A stretch of DNA of 64,000 bases from Acanthaster planci (Eukaryota; Echinodermata; Asteroidea; Valvatida; Acanthasteridae): NCBI RefSeq assembly GCF_001949145.1, contig NW_019091398.1:1188082-1252081 (forward strand), in the 5' to 3' direction. The notes beneath the pieces were generated by a model. It was not told the DNA's origin and did not search any database. It saw only the letters and a list, made by a program, of their open reading frames with translations. Shown here piece by piece: positions 21,861-32,500 of the stretch; position 1 is the first letter of the stretch, and every line of letters begins with the position of its first letter. Both the position numbers and the translations under genes were made by a program.

Positions 21861-24502
21861 ACTAATGACAGTTGATGATTATGTGGAGATGGTTCCATCC
21901 AGAGAGTGGCAGGCAATAAAAGACGGTGCCAACTACATGTGGATCACATAAAAATTGGACACTTAAGTTCATCTGTTTGAAACCACATTGCTTTCCTCAA
22001 AGGCCAGGTCACTGATCTTGCTAAGTGCTTAAAGGCCTTCTTGCATATAATCCACTGAATGCCCACTCAAGTTTTACTAAAAAATAAACAGTAACTTGTA
22101 CAGCAGAACTGTGGGCAGATGCCTTTTAAAAAATCACGTTGAAATGAGCTGGTAAAGATATATATATTATGACTTTCCAGGGCCTAATGTATTCCAGTAA
22201 CTATCCTCCAAGACTCTTGCAATAATTGCATAACAATTACTTTACTAAGGAAAAAGGCACAACTCTACTATGCTGCCAAGAGAGCTGTCAGTCAGTATCA
22301 GTCCTAAACAATAAGAAGAAACATTATTTTGTTTTGTATTGCATTACCACAAATTACTTTCTGCTGGACAGAAAACATGAACATATTTCTAAATGCAATC
22401 CTTTGCAACACAAGGAGTTGTGCTTCTTCATGGGCCATGTCCCTGCTATTCTTTTTGGATGAAAACAATGCAATTATTAATTTTGATAAAATTTGTAAAT
22501 TTGACCAGTTACAAAATTTTGTATGGAATCACTGCCACAAATACTTCCGATTTGTAAAAGATGTTGCAGTACTAAGGACTCAACATTTCTAGTTATGAAA
22601 TGATCATGAAAATTGTTGAAAACCAGATACTTTTTCAATAGAAATCACTCCTTGATAATTAAATATTCTGCTATTTATGAAATCTGAAAAAATAAAAGAA
22701 CACATATCTGAAAATTCGAGAGTATGGTGCTAGTCAATATAATTATTGTCATGTCTCGCATGATGATTATTGTCAGTATTTAATATTAAAACATGATTGC
22801 TCTCTTATCAAATATACAAAGAATCCTTTCCGTTATAAACAAATATACTTATATATTTTACTCACCATTATGAAAAACTAAAATAAACATTCTATTCTAA
22901 ATGCAGTGATGATTACTTTGGCCAGATTTTGGATAGTAAACAAAACAAAAGATAGCACATCCACAAATTGAGTTCTAGCTTCTGTTAGAAAAAAATCTCT
23001 CTCAGTCAACACTCAACTGAGCTGTGCTCATACAATTCATACGGTTGTCTTCATAGCTTAATTATGTGTGGAACTGCACAAATAATTTTGGGTTTATCTG
23101 CAATTAATTTCAGGTCATTTTGACAAATATACTAAGAACAAAAAGTGAAAGAGTCCAACTGTAATTTTTTCTCGATAAAAAGACACACAAGTCCTGTAAT
23201 TGAAAGGTTATAATGAGAATTTCATCACTTTCATCAAAGTCGTTTCAAGATGAAGTTTGGTGCTTTTTTGTTAATTTGATTAAAAAAACAAGTTTCCGCC
23301 AGTGGTTTGGCATGTAGGTAAAAGCCACACCCAGATTTGGGAGTTTCACCATTAGCATGAATAAAAATAGAGAGTGAAAAATATTCCGGTCCATTTTGAT
23401 CACCAGTACGAAGTCACTGCTTTTAAATTGTCCTGAGTAAAGTACTGCAATTAATGCATTTCATCCCATAACTGCTTCTATTGACCCACTCACCTTTTTT
23501 AACTACATATGTATTACATTGAAAGTTCCCTGCCTTTCACCTGGTCTGATAGCATGCTTTAGTTAAATACATTTACATTGTATCAAAACAGCGTTCTATT
23601 TAGATCTCCCAATTTATAAGCTCAGAGATCAAAAGTACATTTTTTTTGGTCAAATAGATTGAAAAGTCGGTAAGATTTTGCCAAGATCCACTTGCCTTTC
23701 TAACAGTACTTTTAAACTCATTTCATAATTTGAACCTAAAATGACAAAGATCCAACATATCTTTCCAAACGCAAATTTGATTTTTCAACCGTCAGTTATA
23801 AAACATATTTCAATTGTATTTCTTAAAAACATTTTAGAATTTCATATAAACTTCAAATCTTTCTGTTCTAATGCGTGCATGTGTATACAATTTTACAATG
23901 TACTTTAAATGGCAACACAATTTAATGTCACATTCAAGAATGCAGCATAATTAAAAAAATATTGTGATATCTTTTCAGTACTACAAACAAACAACTATCA
24001 CATTTTAGTTGCCTTCCTGATTATCTTTCACCTCATCTTTCTCCCATTCCTAGTCAGGTGTACTTGACATCTTGTCCCAGTTATCTGAGTACTTTTCATG
24101 GAATATAGCACTGTTTGTGAAATTCTTCCAGATTAGTGGGATTCTACATGGCAGTTCAATGATCTAGTCTGGGAGCTGCCTCAGCTGAGTTGACCAATAG
24201 GCAGGCTCTCCTGCCAAAGGTCATGCAGGAAATGGTAGAGATTGGTTGTGACTGACACCTGAGGGCAATATAGAAGGAACAAACAAAAGACAGGAATTTC
24301 AAACTTGGTTGGAATTCATGTCGACAATACTGTACTCCTGTTCATCAAAATTCATCTCAAGTCGTCACAGGTCCATCATAGACAACTGATATGAAGTAAC
24401 TTCACAAGGTATTCATCCCATGTTGTTTGTAAATGGTCTTGTAAAAGGACTCAAGATTTCTCGGTTGCCAGAGCTGTAAACAGTTGAACCTCATTAGAGG
24501 TT
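21861..24502 (+). other. 3' UTR and AT-rich intergenic region
   Basis: The first few hundred bases probably form the kinase-like gene's 3' UTR, with AATAAA at 21915-21920 and 22083-22088. The rest is AT-rich with only short spurious ORFs. No repeat or RNA gene was recognised here. Confidence 0.6.
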
Positions 24503-24507
24503 GTTGG
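24503..24507. repeat. Target site duplication, left copy (GTTGG)
   Basis: GTTGG directly precedes the left LTR and is repeated after the right LTR at 29353-29357. Five-base duplications are standard for Ty3/gypsy integration. Confidence 0.9.
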
Positions 24508-24617
24508 TGTAATGTACTCGTGTACTCAGGCGTAGATTCAGAGGCAGTGCTTTATTGTGCGTTCCACACACGGCATGTAAGTACATGTCCGGGAGCCTCA
24601 AAATGCCATATATGACA
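24508..24617 (-). repeat. 3' LTR of the Ty3/gypsy element
   Basis: 110 bp, 5'-TGTAATGTACTCG to CATATATGACA-3' on the plus strand, matching 29244-29352 with five substitutions and a one-base indel. TG..CA ends are typical. Confidence 0.92.
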
Positions 24618-24630
24618 TCTCCCTTTTTTT
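24618..24630 (-). promoter_or_regulatory. Polypurine tract
   Basis: On the minus strand AAAAAAAGGGAGA lies immediately upstream of the 3' LTR, the expected place for plus-strand DNA priming. Confidence 0.85.
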
Positions 24631-24913
24631 ATCAAAAAACAAACAGTAGTAAACAGTAACGTTATATCTAGAACTTTAAACTGTGGAAACCTTTCCGGCA
24701 AACACCTAAATTGAGAAGTAACATCTGCGATTCAACCAAAAACATGTATGGGCTGTGGTAATGTGACAATCTATCAACGAGCCGAGTTGTTCTGGATGAG
24801 ATGCACTATAAACAACTATACATGCATGTATGCTTACGTTTGTGGTGGAGCTTGGGATTGGGTATTATATTGTGTGATCTATTTCAAAGCACATATAACT
24901 GTTTATGAAAGGC

Positions 24914-25147
24914 TTAGATTGGAGTGTTAAAGTCCAGTTCACGAGTCCATGCGGGTAGGTGGCTGGACAATTTGTCCACTTCTGGTGACATAGGGTGGCT
25001 TTGAGGGCTGACGTCTTGAGGTGCTGGTTGTGGACTCAGGTCAGGTTTATGGGTCTGGTGAGGGGTACCTGTAGTCATCTTGGGTTTCAGCAAAGGTTCG
25101 GGCTCAGGGTCTGGGATGACTGCCAGTGGTGGTTGTTGGTTTGCCAC
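24914..25147 (-). pseudogene. Proline-rich C-terminal tail of the retrotransposon polyprotein
   Basis: A Pro/Ser/Gln-rich stretch (for example PDPEPEPLLKPK) ends at a stop at 24914 about 285 bp before the polypurine tract. It follows the integrase in the next block and is probably the polyprotein tail. No domain is recognised. Confidence 0.5.
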
Positions 25148-25168
25148 GTGGGTGAAGAGATGAAGATG

Positions 25169-26089
25169 TCATTGATTGCGTCGGTATTTGCACCCTCGGT
25201 ACTCCACTATGTATGATCGTGGGGATTCGTGATGATCTACCACAGTGGCAGGAACCCACTGCTTGGCACCTGGAAATGGTGCCATCCTAACGGCATCTCC
25301 AGACTTCAGTGGCGGTAAGTCATGTGCCTTTTGGTTGAAGTAGTGTTCCTGTTTGCCCTTGGCTTGTGCAAGGCGGCGCTGTATGTCTGATGCCTTGTGT
25401 GTCTTAGGACGAAGTAGGGTGTGTGCAACAGGTAGCTTGTTTCGAGGTCTGCGACTCATAAGGAGTTGAGCAGGCGAGAGATCACAGCTTGCGAGCGGGG
25501 TCGTACAGTAGTCAAGCAACTCTAGATGTCTGTCACTAGTTTTCTTCCACAAGCGCTTGACCGTCTGAATGGCATGCTCACCTTCCCCATTGGACTGAGG
25601 ATGAAGAGGTGAGGCGGTGACATGGATGATCTGGTAGTCCTTGCAGAATGTGTCAAAAACAACGGATGAGTATTGTGGACCATTGTCAGTGCGCAGCTTC
25701 TCAAGAATGCCATGACAGCTAAATTGAGACTTCAAGGCTTGTATGACTACTGCGCTGTTGCTGTCTGTAAGCTTGTCGACTTCGATGAATTTGGAGAAGT
25801 AGTCTACGATTAGAAGATACTGGTGGCCTTTGAACTGGAATATGTCAAATCCCAGCTCAATCTAAGGGAGATCAGGTACCTTTGTGGGTTTGAGTGTCTT
25901 GGAAGGCTGCTGATTCTGGTGCTTGCTGCAAACTCTGCAATCTGCAACAATGTCCTCTATCTGATGAGTCATTCCGGGCCAGAACATGGCTTCACAGGCT
26001 CTCTGCTTGCATTTGGCTATACCCATATTTGATTCATGGGTCAGGGCAAGCATGTCCTTCCTCATGCTGGGTGGGACAACAATTCTCAT
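25169..26089 (-). pseudogene. Integrase region, broken
   Basis: The zinc-binding region reads HESNMGIAKC, with the second His of the usual HxxxH replaced by Asn, followed by the two-Cys CRVC part. The catalytic core shows VDYFSKFIEV (first Asp), RTDNGPQYSS (second Asp) and NGEGEHA (Glu). A PRSYIVEYRG stretch resembles the GPY/F module. An in-frame TAG at 25862-25864 separates zinc-binding and core parts. Confidence 0.85.
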
Positions 26090-26850
26090 GCCTTGTAGAC
26101 GACTCCATCTGAGAATGCGAGCTCATCTCTGGTGTTCCAGTACTCGCGAACGGCATGTGGTGTCTCCTGTTTGGTATCGGGCCAGTCTTTCCGGATCATT
26201 GTGGATAGCTCATTCAGTTCGTCTGCAGTTTTCTGCTGGAACTCATTGTAGCGTGTTGGTGTTACTGAGATGTAGTCTCCCATGTTGATGATGACTGGCT
26301 TGATGACAGGTTCTGTGTCTGGCAGGTTAGCTCTGCTGAGTAGGTCTCCGAGCCAGATCTCTTTTCTGGGCTTGTATGTGACGAACAAGTCATATGGTTG
26401 TAGTTTAAGGAGCATGGACTGCAACCTCATTGGAGCTGACAGGAGAGATTTGGAGAAGATTGCTTGAAGTGGACTGTGGTCACTCTCAACCGTCACGGTC
26501 TTGCCAAAGACGTAATGATGGAATTTCTCGCAAGAGTGGGCAATTGCAAGCATTTCCTTCTCTATGTGAGCATATTTAATTTCTGTTGGTGTCATGGCTC
26601 TGGAAGTGTATGCTATTGGCTTGCCTTCTTGGAGTAGAACTCCACCAAGAGCATAGCTACTGGCGTCATATTGTATTGTTATCTCTTTGTGGACATCATA
26701 GTATGCCAGAACTGGAGCTGCACTGCAAAGCTCTTTGAGTTTGGCAAAGCTTTGCTGCTGTGGTTTGTCCCAGTGGAACTTCACGTCTTTCTTCATCATT
26801 TGACGAAGTGGCTGATCAACCTCACTGAGGTTTGGGATGAACTTTGCCAA
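26086..26850 (-). pseudogene. RNase H region of retrotransposon
   Basis: Continues from the reverse transcriptase thumb into an RNase H domain. QYDASSYALGGVLLQEGKPI carries the first catalytic Asp, and AHIEKEMLAIAHSCEKFHHY carries the Glu. It is preceded by an in-frame TAA (26851-26853) and ends in a frameshift near 26085 before the integrase. Confidence 0.85.
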
Positions 26851-27824
26851 TTACTGGATGCAGCCAAGAAATGTTTGGACGTCCTCTTTTGGGGACTCGG
26901 GCATCTCTCTCATCGCTTTGACCTTATCAGGGTCAGGCTTCAATCCACTGGCAGTGACAAGGTGACCAACATACTTTACTTGTGTCTGTCTGACATGGCA
27001 CTTGTCAAAATTGAGCTTTAAGTTCCACTTGGTTGCTCTGGTGACAACAGCTTTCATGATCTGATTGTGGGTTTTTTGATTCTTGCCTGCAATCAGGATG
27101 TCATCTATAATAGCCGTGCGCCATCTACACCCTCCAGCATGGTGTCTATGGCTCGTTGGAAGATTTCCTGTGCACTCTTTATGCCAAATGGAAGACGTAG
27201 CCATCTGAAACGGCCAATGGGCGTATTAAATGGCGTCAGAAGGCTTGACTTGTAATCAAGCTCAATCTGCAGGAAGCCGGACTTGGCGTCTATAACTGAG
27301 AAAACTTTGGCATCTGGCATAGATGCCAGTACTTCTTCGACAGATGGGAATGAGTAGTGTTCTCGACGGATCGCCTTATTGAGATCCTTTGGGTCGGAAC
27401 AGATTCTCACCTTCCCATTTTTAACCATGACGACCATGGAACTCACCCAATCTGTTGGTTCCCTGACTTTCATGATATGCTTGTCACCCTCCATTTCCTG
27501 TAGCTTCCCGACAATCTTTGGCATGAGGCCCTGTGGCTGGCATCTGGGGCCATGCACTACTGGCTTAACTGATAGGTCAATTTTCAAGGAATATTTTCCT
27601 GGAAGAGTACCAGTGGTCGTCTTAAGCTCGGGGTACTGCTCCGGCCCATAGACTCTGTCTTTGAGTCTAAGTTGCTTGCTGGCATCTCCACTGAGAAGTA
27701 GTGGTTTGCTTTCTGCCTGTACGACGTAGTATGGCACATCGATGCACACATTTTTGTGGCATGTAGGCAGCGTGTGCGCCCTTCGACTTTCAGTTGCTGG
27801 TGTATGACTCAAACTTGCAGTCAC
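26851..27824 (-). pseudogene. Reverse transcriptase region, frameshifted at the active site
   Basis: Blocks VKNGKVRICSDPKDLNKAI, PDAKVFSVIDAKSGFLQIEL and WLRLPFGIKSAQEIFQRAID are typical Ty3/gypsy reverse transcriptase. The frame breaks near 27105-27125, just before the YxDD box, which reads IIDDILIAG in the following frame. It ends at a stop (26851-26853). Confidence 0.88.
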
Positions 27825-27972
27825 TTGGGCTCAGCTCTTTTGTGCCTTCAAGTGTTTGGTAGATGTGGAGTGGCATAATGGACTGCGCTGCTCCAGGGTC
27901 AATCTGCACCTCTATTTTTCTGTTGTTGATCGAGACTTGTTCGTACCACTCTTTTTGAGTCTGATTCATCAT
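27790..27972 (-). pseudogene. Aspartic protease region of retrotransposon
   Basis: IEVQIDPGAAQSIMPLHIY matches the retropepsin active-site flap region, but the usual DTGA reads DPGA. Frameshifts separate it from Gag upstream and from the reverse transcriptase downstream. Confidence 0.75.
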
Positions 27973-28816
27973 CTAATGCATTGATGAGGTGAGTGTATTC
28001 TTCTTTTGAAGAAAACTCATCACTTTCTGTTGTTCCTTGGGCTGTGGCACCTTCCATACTGTGTGCTGCAAGACACTTTCGGCACACTGATGCAAAATGA
28101 TTAGGCCCCTTGCAAAAGTCACAGGTTTGGTTTTTTGCGGGGCATTTTCGGGGGTCTGCTTGATATCCGCATATGTGGCATTTCTTTGAAGGACCAGCTT
28201 TGGCCTCTGATCGCCTGGACTTTGTTTGGTTTGAACTGCCCTTCTCATGGCTAAGCCTTTGCTGTGGGTGTGATTTAGCACGACTAATTTTTTGGAGCGA
28301 TTCGCTGACTTTATCACATTGACTTTGCAATCTTCTTCTTTGTTTATTTCCTTCAGGTTCTGTTATGAAGTTTCGTAGTTTGACCAATATTGATGGCCAT
28401 GGCAAGTGTCAGCTTGTCTCCTTTCTCCAGGCATTTCTCTTGAACCGCATGATTTAGTACCCACAGGACTATGGCATCTCGAATCATGTGTTCTTCATCG
28501 TCGTACCCACAGTCTTTCACTAGCACTCACAGGTCAACGACAAAGCTGTCAAATTTTTCCCGTTCTAGTTGAAATTTATAGTGGCACGAATTTGATTTTT
28601 TCGTGGGGCCACATATTTCTCAAACTTGGCACAAACTGCCTCTAGCTTGTCACACTCATCTGGAGTTTCCACTTGAAAGTTGTGTAGACTTCCCTTCCTT
28701 TGTCTCCGACGTAGGTCGTGAAGTAATTGACCTTTTTTACCTCTGACTTTTGAGCTAGGGGACCCTTGAATGTGAATGTGCAATGCTGACCAGTTCATGC
28801 ACAGTTTTTGTGTCAA
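27899..28816 (-). pseudogene. Gag region with CCHC zinc knuckles, broken
   Basis: A capsid-like stretch (CAKFEKYVAPRKNQ) is followed by an in-frame stop at 28527-28529. Downstream lies a basic region and two knuckles: a degenerate CHICGYQADPRKC, one residue short, and a canonical CDFCKGPNHFASVC. The upstream start is not resolved. Confidence 0.8.
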
Positions 28817-29225
28817 TTTTCACATGTCTCTTATCGGCCTCCGTAGTTTCGTTGACGAACGTAGGGCAAGTGCAGCTTTTTTTTTTGGAACACCAAATCT
28901 GATCACTTTAACAGCAATTCTCCTTATGACAGTGTTACCATCAGCTTCGGAGGTTCTTGGTGACAGTTTCTTTGTGTGTCGAAACAGTCTTACGAGAGTT
29001 CGTTGCACTGTAACGATGTGTGATATTTTATCACAAAACTGATTCGGTCCTTCAGCAATGTACTCGTTGCCGTGTGGTCGGTGTGCAAAATTCGGCCTTT
29101 TTATTTATGAGTTTGAGTGACCGTAGTCTGAGGTACCCACTCATTCACCGACTTCTGAGACGTTGCTTTCTTACTGCTAAATGAGTTCTGGTCAATTGCC
29201 TTTCTCATTTTGCTCAGTTTGGGAC

Positions 29226-29243
29226 TCCCCACTTCTGACGCCA
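29226..29243 (-). promoter_or_regulatory. Primer-binding site, tRNA-Leu-like
   Basis: Directly inside the 5' LTR the minus strand reads TGGCGTCAGAAGTGGGGA. It begins with TGG, the complement of a tRNA CCA end, and resembles the complement of tRNA-Leu 3' ends (TGGTGTCAG..GTGGGA). The exact tRNA is inferred. Confidence 0.75.
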
Positions 29244-29352
29244 TGTAATGTACTCGTGTACTCAGGCGTAGGTTCAGAGGCAGTGCTTATTGTGCGTTCC
29301 AGACACGGCATGTTAATACATGTACGGGAGCCTCAAAATGCCATATATGACA
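29244..29352 (-). repeat. 5' LTR of the Ty3/gypsy element
   Basis: 109 bp, TGTAATG to ATGACA on the plus strand, about 95 percent identical to 24508-24617. At this length it must hold any promoter and polyadenylation signal in a very small space; none was identified. Confidence 0.92.
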
Positions 29353-29357
29353 GTTGG
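29353..29357. repeat. Target site duplication, right copy (GTTGG)
   Basis: GTTGG directly follows the right LTR and matches 24503-24507. Confidence 0.9.
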
Positions 29358-29556
29358 GACCTTGTGTGGATTACTTGGTAGGAACCTTGTATTATCAGGA
29401 ACCAAAACAATAAAGATAAAAGGATTAAGACCTCAAACCTTCCTTGTTATGAGCAAAATGTGTATTAAACATGCTCTTATTAACAATGTTCAACTATAAA
29501 TGACCTTCGATGTGTATCTGTGCTGAGAGTTCATTATCGGCCACCTGCTGACGCGA
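29358..29556 (-). other. NAPRT 3' flank
   Basis: Under 200 bp separate the NAPRT stop from the retrotransposon. No minus-strand AATAAA is visible in this stretch; the nearest (TTTATT on the plus strand) is at 29099-29104 inside the element. The NAPRT transcript end is therefore not located. Confidence 0.5.
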
Positions 29557-32500
29557 TTAAAAACTGGAAAAGTAGTCTGTTTTTTCCCTAGTGCAAGATA
29601 CCATTCCTGCAGCAATAGCCTTAGGTAGTGACTTCACACAAACCTTGTAAGGAGTAGGATTGAGTTCACGTTTGACATCGGACCGAAGTGCTTGCATGCC
29701 CTGTTTGACGTTGTCACGGATCTCTGACAGAGTCGGTAATGCCTGACAAATCTGGAAATGTATAGAGTGGGGAAAATTGTTTCAAGATGGTTTAAGGAAC
29801 CGTGTGCTGAATGGGCCAGGTACAAAACTTTAGCCAATGAACAACTATACAAATTACTTATAATTGATTAGCTTCCAATGATTTAAATTTAAATGAACTT
29901 CAGTTTTCCAAAGCTACTCATTTTCTTACTTGTCCATCTTTCATGTACAGCTTGTGCAGTTTCTCTACTTTGGATGGTTGGACATTTACTCTTCTCAGTG
30001 CCTGTAGTCATAAGTTAAATCAACAGGATTATACATTTAACTCAAATTTGATTTACATTTCTATAGGAGTCTACAGAGGAGTTTTTGCAAGCTACAAGAA
30101 GCAATGAAACAATTCTAAATACCTACCTCAAATGGATGACGACAAAGTACAACTTTCTGCTCCTCAGGTTGTGGCTCCGAGGACTGGGCCATTAGATCCG
30201 CAATAGCTAAGCCTGTGTGATAAGTTTCAATTGAGAATGAAAAAGTTTCAAAGTTGATAAGATCCTAGACTTGACTCAAGTCAGGATCTTCCGTGACCTT
30301 GTCTGTGTTCATGCTTTGGAAATGGAGGCTGTGCGTTGTTTCTTGCTTCGCACCCTCTTGTGTCCACTTATTACTTAGAGTTCAGAAATCCAGACTTGAC
30401 GAATCTGCCAGCCATTTGTACACAGTGAATCAGCTCATCTACCAAAACATGTAGCAGCCAATCAAATTGCTGGACTTGTTTTTACATCGTTCATACCTCT
30501 GTTATAATGAACTAATCTACAAGTCTGACTACTTTGAGTGGTAGAATTTCCAAGTCTGACTACTTTGATTGGTGGAAATTCTGTATACATTACGCAAGAT
30601 CAAGTCTTTCATATGCAATTATGAATAACTATATAATTATGAACAAGAGGGGGTCTGATTGGCTTAGGTCAGACTTACTGACTGGTGACACACGTACAAT
30701 CTTTAATGTTGATGCTGGATATTGCAGAAAAGCTGTCAAATGAGGGCGCCTTATAAGAAGTTATGCATGTACTGTGTTTGTGAAGGGATGGCTGACTGGG
30801 GAAGAGCAACATATGAGAAGTCTGACTTGATTCATGTCTAATAAGATCCAATTGCTTGAGAGATTGGGGCCCTCAACAAATTTCACACAAATGGAACTCA
30901 ACAGGCACTGTTGACATGCTTGGACCAGAATACATTAGCATCAGGCATGTCAGGGTGTCAAACGGGGGTGTTTTGGGTTCAGGTTTCATGCGCTCATCAA
31001 GGCCTGAAGTTTAAGCTTCGATTACAAATCGACCTCTCTAAAAGGCTTGAAGGACTGCTGTACCAACCGTCTGCTCCATAGAGACGGAATGCCGTCTTTC
31101 TGCCAGGAATGGTGACTTTGTCAACGTCATGGCTCAGTTTGATGCATGGGTTGTTGTCTATCTGGACCAACTGCAAAGCAGTAAATGAGAGACATGTGAA
31201 GTCCTGAGGAGTTTGTCGCCTTTACAAAATAAGAATCTCCCATTCAAGTTCTCGCTGCCCTTGCCATTGGTTGCTATCTTCTTAATGACCTTGTTATGAA
31301 TACACAATTACTTTTCCACTATCTTTTAGTCGTTCTCTACAATCATTTACCAGTGTGATCATCCCAGATGTCTCTTCTGCGCAGGTGTCCCACTACAATT
31401 ACCTTTTCCTCACCTTAAAGACACACCCTAGTGCTGGCTGCTTCTGACATGTCACAAGGTGGGTTCCGATTCCAAAGGCGTCAATTGCGTGGCCCTGAAC
31501 GAAGGTAGAAATTTCACAAATCTATTTTTTGGTTTGAGAACACAACCCTTCAAAAAAATAATGGACGACTGACAACTCTGCAAAAGTAGAAGTCAATAAC
31601 AATTAACAAATGTCTTGTTTTCTAATGCATCAGTGAAAAGAAAAGTAGATTGGCTAAAAACAGATGAGCAATTGTCACTTACCACTGTTAAATTCAAGTC
31701 CAGGAACTTAGAGGCTCAGCAAGGCTGAGTCCAAATCTTGGGTCTCCAAGGCCAAGACCGAGTCAATGCCATTCAAAGCCAAGGCCAGTTATTACACATG
31801 CATGATAACACCACTCTACACGATTGAAGGTGATTTTCTCTATTTTTAGCAACGCTTGCTGGCACACAAAATTCATACAGATTCACAAAAGAACCTGTGT
31901 GTACATGACAAGACAATAATTATCCCTACTCGTTTCATGCAAGAAAAAATAACCAAGCGCTATGCATCATAAATTAGTTACTTTCGGTATAATATTGTGA
32001 ACAACCTTGTCAACAAATTTGAATGGGTGTAATTATTTCTCGTTTGGCAGGTGTTGCAAAGCTCAGTTTTTAAAAAACCTTTGGGAAAAGTAAACACTAG
32101 GAATATCAAGTCAAACGGGTGGCCTCCAACCAACCTCGACTGATTCGTTGAGTCCAGAGGGTGCTAAGGCTCAGGCCAAGACTGAGTCATTATATAGCAA
32201 AGCTGAGGCCAAGACCAAGGCTTTCAGACAAAGGCCTCAAGGCCTCCAATACTGTCACACCATAGATTCCCTTTACATGTATTTTTACAGAATAAATATT
32301 ACATTTTGAAGAAATCTTTTCCTTCAGGTAGTAAAAGGCTCCGATGTGCCTCTGTGAATGCTTTTAACATAGTATTTTGAGTTCTAATTCAAACTGACCT
32401 GTTGCTGGAGTGATAGTAAGGTATCCTCATTGATGTCATTACTCGCAACGATTGTCAGATCTTGGAACCATGGTAACCCGAATCTGAAATTCAAGGTTAA

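Larger units (their letters stand above)
24508..29352 (-). mobile_element. Ty3/gypsy LTR retrotransposon, defective, with 5-bp target duplication
   Basis: The element is 4.85 kb and reads right to left. LTRs of 109-110 bp start TGTAATG and end TATGACA on the plus strand. GTTGG at 24503-24507 and 29353-29357 is a perfect 5-bp target duplication. A primer-binding site and polypurine tract lie beside the LTRs. Domain order is Gag, protease, reverse transcriptase, RNase H, integrase, which is Ty3/gypsy order. The two LTRs differ by five substitutions and one indel, so insertion is not recent. Short LTRs and a tRNA-Leu-like primer site recall the Mag/SURL lineage (inference). Stops and frameshifts in every domain make it non-functional. 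It sits between convergent genes. Confidence 0.93.
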
